The translations under genes were made by a program, and so were the position numbers. A DNA stretch of 64,000 nucleotides from JAGGSN01 sp965603725 (GTDB taxonomy: Bacteria > Zixibacteria > MSB-5A5 > UBA10806 > 4484-95), in NCBI GenBank assembly GCA_965603725.1, contig CBFDEC010000001.1, forward strand, positions 62,001-126,000, in the 5' to 3' direction. Of this stretch, positions 54,052 through 62,870 are shown one piece after another. Below the pieces are notes generated by a model. It had not been told where the DNA came from. It saw nothing but the letters and a program-made list of their open reading frames with translations, and searched no databases. Each line of letters opens with the position of its first letter. Positions within the stretch are counted from its first letter, which is position 1.

Positions 54052-54543
54052 TTACCAATCTTTCACAGTTCGGTTCAAAATTTCATATACAAGTTTATTA
54101 ATAGCCATTTCGTTGCCGTCATCCTGGGTTTTGCCATCCGCTATCGAGTACACCCCGTAATCCGAAAGGTTATCATTCTCCCATAAAATCTTCTCGGAAT
54201 CGGTATATTGAATTTTAATCTTAAGACCGATACGGCATATATATTCCTGTACGGTTTCGGTTTCGTCATACGTGTAAGGATCATGCGAATATGAGGAGAC
54301 TTCCCCAATCAGAACAATATCCGCCTGCCCTTCAGGCACAACTTTGAGAGTATTGTCATCGATGAACGACTGGTTGACCTCATGAGTAATCAAGTCATCG
54401 ATGCCGTATTCGGTGGTTTTGTTTTCAAAAACTCTGACAGCTATCGTCTTAAGACCGCCCATGGCGGAGGGTGAGAATGTGTAAATGCCGCAGGAGCAGA
54501 AAGCAACAAATATCATTGTGGCTGAAATCAGAATACGTCTCAT
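54052..54543 (-). CDS. lptE: LPS-assembly lipoprotein LptE
   Basis: A 163-residue lipoprotein with lipid-modified Cys18 (AFCSCGIYTFSPS), matching the Bacteroidota-type LptE opening CGIYSFSG. Blocks: MGGLKTIAVRVFENKTTEYG, GQADIVLIGEVSSYSHDPY. LptE plugs LptD to insert lipopolysaccharide. It overlaps hutI by four bases. lptD is not in the window. Confidence 0.85.
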   Translation of the reverse strand: MRRILISATMIFVAFCSCGIYTFSPSAMGGLKTIAVRVFENKTTEYGIDDLITHEVNQSFIDDNTLKVVPEGQADIVLIGEVSSYSHDPYTYDETETVQEYICRIGLKIKIQYTDSEKILWENDNLSDYGVYSIADGKTQDDGNEMAINKLVYEILNRTVKDW

Positions 54544-55811
54544 AGTTTTACATCATGGCCATTTTTAAGGATGCGGCGGGCCAAATTTTTTCCGAACCAA
54601 TAAGGTATGTCTCGGTAATCCTCGGCTTCCCAGATGACGATATCGGCTTTTTTGCCGGGGGACAGGCTGCCTATTATGTCGCCCCGATCGATAGCGTAAG
54701 CGGCATTTAGCGTGGCGGCACACAAAGCCTCTGCCGGCGTTATTTTAAATTGAATGCAGGCTAAACTCATCGTTATCGGCATCGAATGAATGGGAGAACT
54801 GCCCGGGTTGAGATCAGAGCCAAGAGCTACCGGCAAACCATCTTCTATCATTTTTCGGGCCGGCGCTTTCTTTTTGGATTTCAGAATAAATGAGCTTCCG
54901 GGTATTAAAACCGGAATCACATTCGCTTTTTTCAATAGATGCATGCCTTCATTGCTGATACAATCGAGATGGTCAGCCGAAACTGCGCCAAATTCTGCGG
55001 CCAGTTCCGCGCCGCCGGTTGAGTGCAGTTGGTCGGCATGAATTTTTAACTTCATACCGAATGCCTGGGCAGTCTGCAGTATTAATCTTGTCTGTTTAGG
55101 AGAAAAAACGCCTCTTTCACAAAAAACATCGCAGAATTCAGCTAAGTTTTCTTCCACGACTGCGGGAATCATCTCACCGCAAACTAAACCTATATAACTG
55201 TCCACATTATCTTTATATTCAGCGGGCGTTTCATGGGCTCCCAGGAAAGTAGGAACGACATCAACATGATGTTCCCGGTTGAGCTTTTTTAAAACTCTCA
55301 ACATTTTGAGTTCATCTTTAAGAGTCAGGCCATAACCCGATTTCCCCTCAATCGTTGTTGCTCCCCATCTGAGCATTTCATCGAGGGCCTTTATGCCATT
55401 TTTAAATAGCATTTTGGGTGAGGCCTTCCGGGTGGCCTTAACAGTAGCGTTTATTCCTCCGCCGGCTTTGGCAATTTCCAAATAACCCTTACCCTGAAGA
55501 CGCATTTCAAATTCGTTCGATCTGTTGCCGGCGAAAACCGGGTGAGCATGGCAATCGACTAAACCGGGCGTGACTACCAGTCCGGAGGCATCGATTATTT
55601 TTGTCCGGCGGGTTACAGCAACTTGCCTCAGAACTTTGGATGTTTCCCCGATAGCGATTATTCGTGAACTGGCAATTGCAACAGCCCCATTTTTAATAAT
55701 TCCAAGATCGGACATTGCCCTACCGCCACGAGGACCGATCTTATTTGGCAGATGTAATGTAACGAGTTGTCTTGCGTTTTTAATTATCTTTGTGACAGCA
55801 ATTTTTTTCAT
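54540..55811 (-). CDS. hutI: Imidazolonepropionase HutI
   Basis: Opens imidazolonepropionate to formiminoglutamate in histidine breakdown. It is a 423-residue amidohydrolase with VTPGLVDCHAHPVFAGNRSNEFEM, metal motifs DCHAHP and HADQLHSTGGAELAAEFGAVS, and ALGSDLNPGSSPIHSMP. FTCD (15904-17430) would use its product. hutH and hutU are not here. Confidence 0.95.
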   Translation of the reverse strand: MKKIAVTKIIKNARQLVTLHLPNKIGPRGGRAMSDLGIIKNGAVAIASSRIIAIGETSKVLRQVAVTRRTKIIDASGLVVTPGLVDCHAHPVFAGNRSNEFEMRLQGKGYLEIAKAGGGINATVKATRKASPKMLFKNGIKALDEMLRWGATTIEGKSGYGLTLKDELKMLRVLKKLNREHHVDVVPTFLGAHETPAEYKDNVDSYIGLVCGEMIPAVVEENLAEFCDVFCERGVFSPKQTRLILQTAQAFGMKLKIHADQLHSTGGAELAAEFGAVSADHLDCISNEGMHLLKKANVIPVLIPGSSFILKSKKKAPARKMIEDGLPVALGSDLNPGSSPIHSMPITMSLACIQFKITPAEALCAATLNAAYAIDRGDIIGSLSPGKKADIVIWEAEDYRDIPYWFGKNLARRILKNGHDVKL

Positions 55812-56027
55812 AACAGCATTATTTTAATAGCTGGTTCTATCAAATGCAAGTCTAATGATTAACATACAAGGTTATATCGGTAAATCTGTAATATGAATAA
55901 CATACCGTTAATAAAAGCAGCCTTCATTTTATTTTATAATTACAATTTAAAAACTCTGAATATAAGAAAATGAGCACAAGACTCTAACAATGAATTCCCG
56001 ACATTACTATAAATGTGCATGATTATC

Positions 56028-57425
56028 CTATCGATCGACAACTACGGCCAGGAGTGTACCCTCGGCAACGACCTTGCCGTCGACTAAGGCCTTGCCTCCG
56101 ATTCTGCAGGAACTCGGGCGGAACTGAATCATTTCCATTTCAAAACGCAATTGATCGCCGGGTATGACAGGTTTGCGGAATCGAACGCCGTCCATCCCCA
56201 TGAAATAAACCAGCTTCTTTTCAGGCTCCTCGATAGCATTCAATAACATAAATCCGCCGGCCTGTGCCATCGCTTCAATTATCAACACACCCGGCATAAC
56301 TGGACGACCGGGGAAATGGCCTATAAAATAAGGTTCGTTAAAAGTAACATTTTTTAGGGCGACAACTTTCTTTTTCGGTTCAACATCTATTATACGGTCT
56401 ATCAACAGCATCGGATAACGATGCGGCATGGCTCTAATAACGGCATTAATATCTAATAAAAATTCTTCCTTGCCCCTGTCTGATCCATATTTTGATGTCA
56501 GCAATTTTTTCTCGAAGATTGTACGAATTTGCTTAGCTAAAGCCACGTTGGCGGCGTGTCCTGAGCGAGCTGCCAGGACATGTGCTTTTATTGGAACGCC
56601 GATTAAAAACAGGTCTCCGAGCAAATCGACTAATTTATGACGGACCGGCTCATTGGGAAACCGCAACGGGATATCGTTTACTATGCCGGTCTTACCGATA
56701 AATATCTTTTCTTTTAAACCGGTCAACTGGCGAAGCTCTTCAGCTTTTTCATCCGTCAGTTCACCATCCGCTATAACTATTGCCGAGTCTAAGGCACCAC
56801 CCTTGATAAGACCTGCCTTGTATAGCTCCTCAACCTCGCTCAAAAAGCAAAAAGTACGTGATGCGGCAAACTCATCGATAAATTCCTTATCAAGATCTAT
56901 CAGCGTGGTATATTGTGTGCCAAGCGCCGGGTTTTTATAGTCAATCATGAACGTAATACGCAAATCATCCGATGGGGTAACAACGATATCGACTCCTCTG
57001 TCTTTTTCTGAATATGACAGCGGCGTATCGATTTCCAGATAATCCTTTGGCGCATCCTGTTCGGCGATACCGGCTTTAAGAAGCGTATCGGCAAAGGGCT
57101 TTGCCGACCCATCGGCCACCGGCGGTTCGGAGCCGGACAGTTCTACAATCAGGTTGTCTATTTGAAGACCGGCGATTGCCGCCAGTACATGTTCTACTGT
57201 ATGTATTTTGATCTTTTTGACGCCAAGAGTTGTGCCGCGAGTGATATCGACTACATGTTCGATATCCGCCGGAACCTGGGGACAGTTTTCCACGTCGGTG
57301 CGGAAAAATGTTACGCCATGGTTTATCGGCGCCGGGACAAAGGTTATTGTTGATTGAACCCCTGTGTGGAGGCCGATCCCTTTTAAGGAAGCGCGTTTTT
57401 TTATAGTACGCTGGTTTTTAACCAT
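56028..57425 (-). CDS. lpxC/fabZ: Fused UDP-3-O-acyl-GlcNAc deacetylase LpxC / 3-hydroxyacyl-ACP dehydratase FabZ
   Basis: Residues 1-310 are LpxC, the committed zinc deacetylase of lipid A synthesis, with His79 (HTVEHVLAAIAGL) and the RHKLVDLLGDLFLIG zinc site. Residues 320-465 are FabZ, with HRYPMLLIDRI and the catalytic GHFPGRPVMPGVLIIEAMAQ. This fusion is typical of Bacteroidota and other FCB lineages. It ties fatty acid elongation and lipid A synthesis in one chain. An ATG start follows a gap of about 30 bases from yifB. Confidence 0.96.
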   Translation of the reverse strand: MVKNQRTIKKRASLKGIGLHTGVQSTITFVPAPINHGVTFFRTDVENCPQVPADIEHVVDITRGTTLGVKKIKIHTVEHVLAAIAGLQIDNLIVELSGSEPPVADGSAKPFADTLLKAGIAEQDAPKDYLEIDTPLSYSEKDRGVDIVVTPSDDLRITFMIDYKNPALGTQYTTLIDLDKEFIDEFAASRTFCFLSEVEELYKAGLIKGGALDSAIVIADGELTDEKAEELRQLTGLKEKIFIGKTGIVNDIPLRFPNEPVRHKLVDLLGDLFLIGVPIKAHVLAARSGHAANVALAKQIRTIFEKKLLTSKYGSDRGKEEFLLDINAVIRAMPHRYPMLLIDRIIDVEPKKKVVALKNVTFNEPYFIGHFPGRPVMPGVLIIEAMAQAGGFMLLNAIEEPEKKLVYFMGMDGVRFRKPVIPGDQLRFEMEMIQFRPSSCRIGGKALVDGKVVAEGTLLAVVVDR

Positions 57426-57456
57426 AATAAGATCCGTTGACTAAGAGTTAAAGATT

Positions 57457-58995
57457 TTATGTTGACCAATAATTTCTGTCAAGGTTTCGGTAGCCGATAG
57501 CCTCGGAAATATGGTGCGCTTCAATCTGTTCCGACTCGTCCAGGTCGGCAATGGTACGGCTTACCTTTAAAATCCTATCGTATGCCCGGGCAGACAGACC
57601 CAGACGGGTAATAGCAGTTTTCAATAGAGTCAAAGACTCATCGTTAATTTTGCAAATCTCCCTGGCCAGGCGGGTTTCCATCTGAGCATTGCTGAATATT
57701 CCGTTATGTTCAGCAAAACGGTCTATCTGTATCTTGCGAGCTTTATTGACATGCTTGCGTATTTCCTCGGATGACTCACTATCAGCAATGCTGGCCAGTT
57801 CCTTAAACTTAACTGCCGGTACCTCTATATGTATATCGATACGATCTAACAACGGTCCCGATATTCTTGAAACATATTTTTGAATCTGACCGCTTGAACA
57901 TGAGCAATTATGGTTGGGATCACCGAAATAACCACAGGGACAGGGATTTAAGGCGGTAGCGAGAATAAACGAAGCTGGATAGGACACCGAACCGGCGGCC
58001 CGTGTTATATTAATATAGCCGTTCTCAAGAGGCTGACGAAGTGCTTCGAGCGAGTTTTTGTTGAATTCAGGAAGCTCGTCTAAGAACAACACGCCGTTAT
58101 TTGAAAGACTGACCTCACCGGGAATGAGCTGGTTCGTGCCGCCGGTTAAGCCGACATCAGAAATAGTGTGATGCGGCGATCTGAAAGGGCGAGTTGCCAC
58201 CAGCGCCTGGTCGGGCATCAGGTGGCCGCCGGCAGAATATACCTTTGTTGTTTCCAGGGCTTCCGCCAGAGTCATATCCGGCAAGATAGTAGGAAAGCGT
58301 TTTGCAAGCATCGTCTTGCCCGAACCAGGCGGACCAATCATGATGATATTATGTCCGCCGGCAGCGGCAATCTCTAAAGCCCGCTTGGCATGCTCCTGGC
58401 CTTTAACATCGGAAAAATCAACCGGATAGTTGCGGCTTTTGGAGAAAATATCGCCCAGGTCGACATGGCGAGGATTGATAGCCAACTCGCCTTCAAGAAA
58501 CTCAACCGCCTGCCTGAGATCTGCAACCGGGTATATATCAACAGTGTCGGCAATGGCGCCTTCATCGGCATTTTCTTCAGATAGGATTATACCTTTGAAG
58601 CCTTTTTTACCGGCCTCCAGCGCAATCGATAATACTCCCGGCACCGGTCTTAGTTTGCCATCTAAGGAAAGCTCGCCAATAAGGATATAATCGTCAAGCT
58701 GATACGTTTCAAACTGACCTATTGCCGCTAAAATTCCAACAGCCATAGGCAGATCGAATGCCGAACCGGATTTTTTAACATCAGCCGGCGCTAAATTTAC
58801 TGTGACACGTTTAGCCGGAAACAGGAAACCGGAGTTTTTAATAGCGGCGGTAACACGCTCCCTGGCCTCTTTGACTGCGCCCTCAGGCAAACCAACTGTG
58901 GTGAACGCCGGCAACTGGGGGGATACATCAACTTCAACCTCAACAATATACGCTTCAATACCGAGCAAAGTTGAGGAGAAAACTTTTGACAGCAT
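57457..58995 (-). CDS. YifB/ComM-family Mg chelatase-like AAA+ ATPase
   Basis: A 512-residue protein starting at MLSKVFSSTLLGIEA (ATG 58995). It has an N-terminal ChlI domain (GLPEGAVKEARERVTAAIKNS), Walker A GPPGSGKTMLAKRFPTILPD, HHTISDVGLTGG and a C-terminal Mg chelatase helical region (CPCGYFGDPNHNCSCS zinc-like segment). ComM/YifB helicases assist branch migration in transformation. It is the first gene of its local minus cluster. Confidence 0.93.
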   Translation of the reverse strand: MLSKVFSSTLLGIEAYIVEVEVDVSPQLPAFTTVGLPEGAVKEARERVTAAIKNSGFLFPAKRVTVNLAPADVKKSGSAFDLPMAVGILAAIGQFETYQLDDYILIGELSLDGKLRPVPGVLSIALEAGKKGFKGIILSEENADEGAIADTVDIYPVADLRQAVEFLEGELAINPRHVDLGDIFSKSRNYPVDFSDVKGQEHAKRALEIAAAGGHNIIMIGPPGSGKTMLAKRFPTILPDMTLAEALETTKVYSAGGHLMPDQALVATRPFRSPHHTISDVGLTGGTNQLIPGEVSLSNNGVLFLDELPEFNKNSLEALRQPLENGYINITRAAGSVSYPASFILATALNPCPCGYFGDPNHNCSCSSGQIQKYVSRISGPLLDRIDIHIEVPAVKFKELASIADSESSEEIRKHVNKARKIQIDRFAEHNGIFSNAQMETRLAREICKINDESLTLLKTAITRLGLSARAYDRILKVSRTIADLDESEQIEAHHISEAIGYRNLDRNYWST

Positions 58996-59113
58996 AGCAA
59001 AGAATATAATCAGCTTGTTTATGGCTGTCAATGTTAAAGCTGATTGAGATATAAATTATCAGGGGTTTTTATACAGGGCAGGTTTTAAAGTCGTCGGTGA
59101 CGATATGGTAAGA

Positions 59114-59141
59114 GGGGCAGACCGGGAGGTCTGCCGCCCAC
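59114..59141 (-). repeat. Dispersed palindromic repeat (GTGGGCGGCA family), copy 2
   Basis: On the minus strand it begins GTGGGCGGCA and ends TCTGCCCC, with arms GGCAGACC and GGTCTGCC. It matches 5217-5244 over 28 bases; arm differences are compensatory, so pairing is kept in both copies. It lies in the gap upstream of yifB. Confidence 0.7.
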
Positions 59142-59155
59142 AAAGTAAACGTGCA

Positions 59156-59650
59156 TTAATAATTTGGCTTATTGTCTGATTTGAAATATTGAAAAACTAC
59201 TTTATTATTGGAACTTCCTCTTGAATCAAATTTAATTGATAACAAACGTACACCATACCATTTACTACCAACTATTTTAGATAGACACTCTCCAACCTTT
59301 AGCAATTCATATTTATCATTATTAAAAGAATTATCAGAATCACCATAAATACGGTCAAATATTACATAAGCCGAACTATATTCTGTTCCAGAAACTTTGA
59401 TTAAGAATTCTTCATCAAAGAGCATTTTTGAGTCTCCATTATATAATTCGAATACATGCTTACCCAAATTAAATTTTTCAAAGTATTTAACATGTATACC
59501 TTTAAATGAAACTGAGAATTCTGCAACATTAGGATCCTTATACAAAATCACAAAAAAAACAACCAGAATTAATAGTGTAAAATAAATATTTAAACCTTTC
59601 CAAATATATCTAAAAGGTTTTAGTATCCAATTTCTTTTACTTTCTCGCAT
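59156..59650 (-). CDS. AT-rich orphan membrane-anchored protein
   Basis: A 164-residue protein with a basic N-terminus, one TM segment (IYFTLLILVVFFVILYKD) and a 120-residue soluble domain (FSVSFKGIHVKYFEKFNLG, YSSAYVIFDRIYGDSDNSF). AGGGGAG precedes ATG 59650. It is more AT-rich than its neighbours and lies between two palindromic repeats (59114 and 59801), which suggests acquired DNA. No family is recognised. Confidence 0.55.
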   Translation of the reverse strand: MRESKRNWILKPFRYIWKGLNIYFTLLILVVFFVILYKDPNVAEFSVSFKGIHVKYFEKFNLGKHVFELYNGDSKMLFDEEFLIKVSGTEYSSAYVIFDRIYGDSDNSFNNDKYELLKVGECLSKIVGSKWYGVRLLSIKFDSRGSSNNKVVFQYFKSDNKPNY

Positions 59651-59800
59651 TATACTCCCCTTGTTTTGATTCCCAATATTTGAAATTTATCTGAATTATC
59701 ACAATTTCACCAAACTGAATCTAATCCTCATTTAATTTACAACAAAAAAACAACCCCGGTCAAACAAAATCGCCTGCGTATAACAAATTCACTGTTATAG

Positions 59801-59868
59801 TTAGTAGGGCAGGAGTCATCGACTCCTGCCTATTGATTGGCAAGTCTCGGGGAGATATACCCTACTAA
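59801..59868 (+). repeat. Nested palindromic element
   Basis: Outer arms TTAGTAGGG (59801-59809) and CCCTACTAA (59860-59868) are a perfect 9-bp inverted repeat. Inside, GGCAGGAGTC (59808-59817) and GACTCCTGCC (59821-59830) form a 10-bp stem with a 3-nt loop. It resembles the other dispersed GC-rich palindromes of this window. Confidence 0.65.
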
Positions 59869-59875
59869 AACGAGA

Positions 59876-62524
59876 CTATTGCTTTTTCGGCTGTAAAGTC
59901 AGGCTCCTTTCAATTCCAGCCTTTAAGGCGGCATCGATTCGCGCTTTTGATTCATCAAGATGAGCTCTGGTATAGGTATCCAAACCCGATGCATTCAACG
60001 CCTTGCCGATGGCTCGCTGTAAAACTTTCAAGTCGTTACGGGCTAATATCCTGGCATCCTCGGGTATGCCTGATTGTTTTTGAAGCGCCATCCCGATTAC
60101 TTTTTCCAGATGATAGCTCTGCAACCGTCTCCTGAAACTGTTGATATTTGCTCCGCTGATAATTTCCGGAGTCCAGACAGCGCGTCTGAGATCGGTAAAC
60201 ATATCAGCCATAGTGTATTTTTCCTGATCTGTCTCAAAACGCAATTCGATATCCTGAAGGCGCTGAAGAGCGATCGGATCGAATAATCGGTTAATCGGTT
60301 CTCTCTGGTAAGAAAATATCCGGTCGTGTATGGGATAATCGACACGTTTTACATCGCCTGCAGACCAGGCGAAATCCTCAAGTCTTTCAAGTTGAAGTTT
60401 GTTCAGCAAAGAGGCAGGGAATTCGAAAGCATCCGGAGCAAGTATATAATCTTTAATAAATTGCATAGCTTCTTTCTGTTTGGCGGCTGAAACAGGCTCA
60501 AATGGTAAAGTGTTCTCAGAGTCTCCTACATGATAGTTGTTGTGATAAATTCCGCCGATAAATTTTGGGATTATTCGCGAGGCATAATAGTAAGACCGCC
60601 AGCCGCGGCCAAATGCTGTCAGCATCTTTTGATAGCGGTTCCCCGGCTTCTCGAATTTCTCTTCGATTTTACTCCACAGCTCTTTGGAAAGCCCTATTTC
60701 ATCTTTATAGAAAGCGATCGGGTCGTCGCTCAAATCACGCTGGTTGCAAAGGGGATCGATTCCTCTCATGGAATTGCCGAACACATCCTCATCAGTGCCA
60801 TAAGTCAACAATGGCTCAGCGCACCGGGAGGCGATCTTTTCGAGTTCGGGTAGTTCGTCCTCGGGAGTTTCGGCATCGATAGGTTTATAGCCATATTCAA
60901 TTGCCCAAAAATCATAAGTGCCCGGAATGGTATGGAAATATTCTCCCTGCTCGACTCCTTCCGGCGCTATATTGGCCGGATTATAATCCATCACAGAACC
61001 GGTGATGCCCATTGTCGATGTTCGGGCGCGATCATGACGCAGTTCATTGGTGTGAATAAGAGATGCTTTGAAGTTGTGCCGCAACCCAAGAGTATGACCT
61101 ACCTCATGAGTGACCAGGTCTACTATATATGACTTGACAAATTCTTTTGTTACTTCGCTGGTTCCATCGAAATCATTACGAGCGGTTAAAAGAGCCATGG
61201 CAAAGCTGGCATCTTTGGCAGATTCCTCGGCATAGTTGCAGTAGTAACGATTATTGAATATACCATCACCAGAAATATCCATTTCACCAGTTCCATCGGT
61301 GAGCGGATCGACATAGTAATCTGAATGGATAAACATCCAGCGGATGAAATCAACGCAAATCCTGACATCGGCATCATATATCTGCCCGGTGAACGGGTTA
61401 GTATGCGACGGTCCAACAGCATAACTCTGACCGGGATACACCACCCAGCGGATTGTGCTGTAACGGGCGTCCGCGGGATCCCAGCTGGCAGTATCCGACA
61501 TCTGTTTGACAACAATAGCATCCCTGAAACCGACCTTCTCAAAAGCTTTATTCCATAGCAAAACACCTTCCCTGACATAAGGGCGATACTCCTCGGGAAT
61601 TGTATTTTCCAGCCAGTAGACTATCGGTTCCTTAGGCGGAGAAATCGCCGAATCAGGATACAGCTTCTCAAGATGCCAGCGGTTTATATAACGAACGTAA
61701 GGCGTTTCCTTTTCAAGGTCTGTATAGTCCTGATAAAGTGTCTGGAAATAGCCAACACGGTCATCGGCCAGACGCGGCATGAAATCAGTTTCAGGAAGAG
61801 CAGATAATGAGAAATGATAAGTGTGCATCATGCTATATGAGCTGGGAAATGATTGGGCCTTGTTTGGTTTCTTAGTTATAAAATGATAGTGAGCATCGAT
61901 CTCGCTATTAAGTGGAAAAGATTTTATTATCCCGAAATAGCTGTTGTCTTTGTCGAAAGAATATTCCAGCTTACGCTGTTTACCGAGATAATAGCTGGTA
62001 TTTTCTATATCCTGGATAAAGAACGTCGAGGGATCAACCAGTATAGCTTTTGTCTCCTTATCCGGCTCACCCTCGATTTTAGCCACGCCGAAAATAGAAT
62101 TGCTTACACCTCTATCGATAGCGCGAGCCAGCGCAGATGTAGAATCAGCCCGAAAGCGAACGTTCTTTACGATCATCTGGACTTTTTCACCTATTTTTTT
62201 AAATTCAAACGGAAACTCGCCCTGGTCGGCGCCATTATCATAATATGTGCCGTCGCCAGCCGACCTTGTAACATTACAAACATATAATTGCCCTAACTGG
62301 TCAGGTTTTATCGACAGGAACACCTTGCCTTCATCAGGCTTAATATAGAAAGTAAACAATCCCTCAATTTTCTGAAAATCCTTGATAACAGCTTCGTAAG
62401 TTTTGCCATTTTCCTTGTCGTTGTCTTTGTCCTTATCCTTCTTTTTTGCCTCAAGGTTTGTTGTGGGCATGATCGCAATCAGCGCCGCCAGCAAAATTAA
62501 CGATAGTTTAAACGACTTTCTCAT
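59876..62524 (-). CDS. Large secreted zinc-dependent metalloprotease (DUF5117/DUF5118 type)
   Basis: An 882-residue protein with a signal peptide (LSLILLAALIAIMPTTNLEA) and a Lys/Asp repeat just after it. The N-terminal half is a propeptide-like domain (FYIKPDEGKVFLSIKPDQLG, FPFEFKKIGEKVQMIVKNVR). The metzincin-like motif HEVGHTLGLRHNF lies near residue 470, followed by a Met-turn-like SVMDYNP. The C-terminal half is helical. Such proteases occur widely in FCB genomes; the substrate is unknown. Confidence 0.88.
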   Translation of the reverse strand: MRKSFKLSLILLAALIAIMPTTNLEAKKKDKDKDNDKENGKTYEAVIKDFQKIEGLFTFYIKPDEGKVFLSIKPDQLGQLYVCNVTRSAGDGTYYDNGADQGEFPFEFKKIGEKVQMIVKNVRFRADSTSALARAIDRGVSNSIFGVAKIEGEPDKETKAILVDPSTFFIQDIENTSYYLGKQRKLEYSFDKDNSYFGIIKSFPLNSEIDAHYHFITKKPNKAQSFPSSYSMMHTYHFSLSALPETDFMPRLADDRVGYFQTLYQDYTDLEKETPYVRYINRWHLEKLYPDSAISPPKEPIVYWLENTIPEEYRPYVREGVLLWNKAFEKVGFRDAIVVKQMSDTASWDPADARYSTIRWVVYPGQSYAVGPSHTNPFTGQIYDADVRICVDFIRWMFIHSDYYVDPLTDGTGEMDISGDGIFNNRYYCNYAEESAKDASFAMALLTARNDFDGTSEVTKEFVKSYIVDLVTHEVGHTLGLRHNFKASLIHTNELRHDRARTSTMGITGSVMDYNPANIAPEGVEQGEYFHTIPGTYDFWAIEYGYKPIDAETPEDELPELEKIASRCAEPLLTYGTDEDVFGNSMRGIDPLCNQRDLSDDPIAFYKDEIGLSKELWSKIEEKFEKPGNRYQKMLTAFGRGWRSYYYASRIIPKFIGGIYHNNYHVGDSENTLPFEPVSAAKQKEAMQFIKDYILAPDAFEFPASLLNKLQLERLEDFAWSAGDVKRVDYPIHDRIFSYQREPINRLFDPIALQRLQDIELRFETDQEKYTMADMFTDLRRAVWTPEIISGANINSFRRRLQSYHLEKVIGMALQKQSGIPEDARILARNDLKVLQRAIGKALNASGLDTYTRAHLDESKARIDAALKAGIERSLTLQPKKQ

Positions 62525-62870
62525 AAAACCTCCATAGGTTGGCTTAGTTGTGAATTATAAAAGAGTGAAAATTCCAAAGCTGTAAACATGCTGATATACA
62601 GGATAACAATTCTAACCCTGATAGGCAATTAAAAAAACTGCCCGGTAAAATTAATTATTGTGCTAATATACGAAATTAATGACCTTAAGTTTAATAATAT
62701 TTCAAAGTTTGCAGGTCAATACCTTGCAGGTCGAAATATCAGTTTTAAAACGTCTTTACCCTTTTTATTTTCTTTTTAAGATAAAACTTGACGAAAATGT
62801 TAAAATTTTTAACTTATTTCACTATAATGGAGTTAATATAAAAGAGATGTTTTAGTTGCTGGCGAAGATT
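62525..62870. other. Divergent intergenic region
   Basis: About 345 AT-rich bases between the divergent metalloprotease and the desulfurase-like gene. Promoters for both must lie here. I see no tRNA, riboswitch or clear hairpin. Confidence 0.4.
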
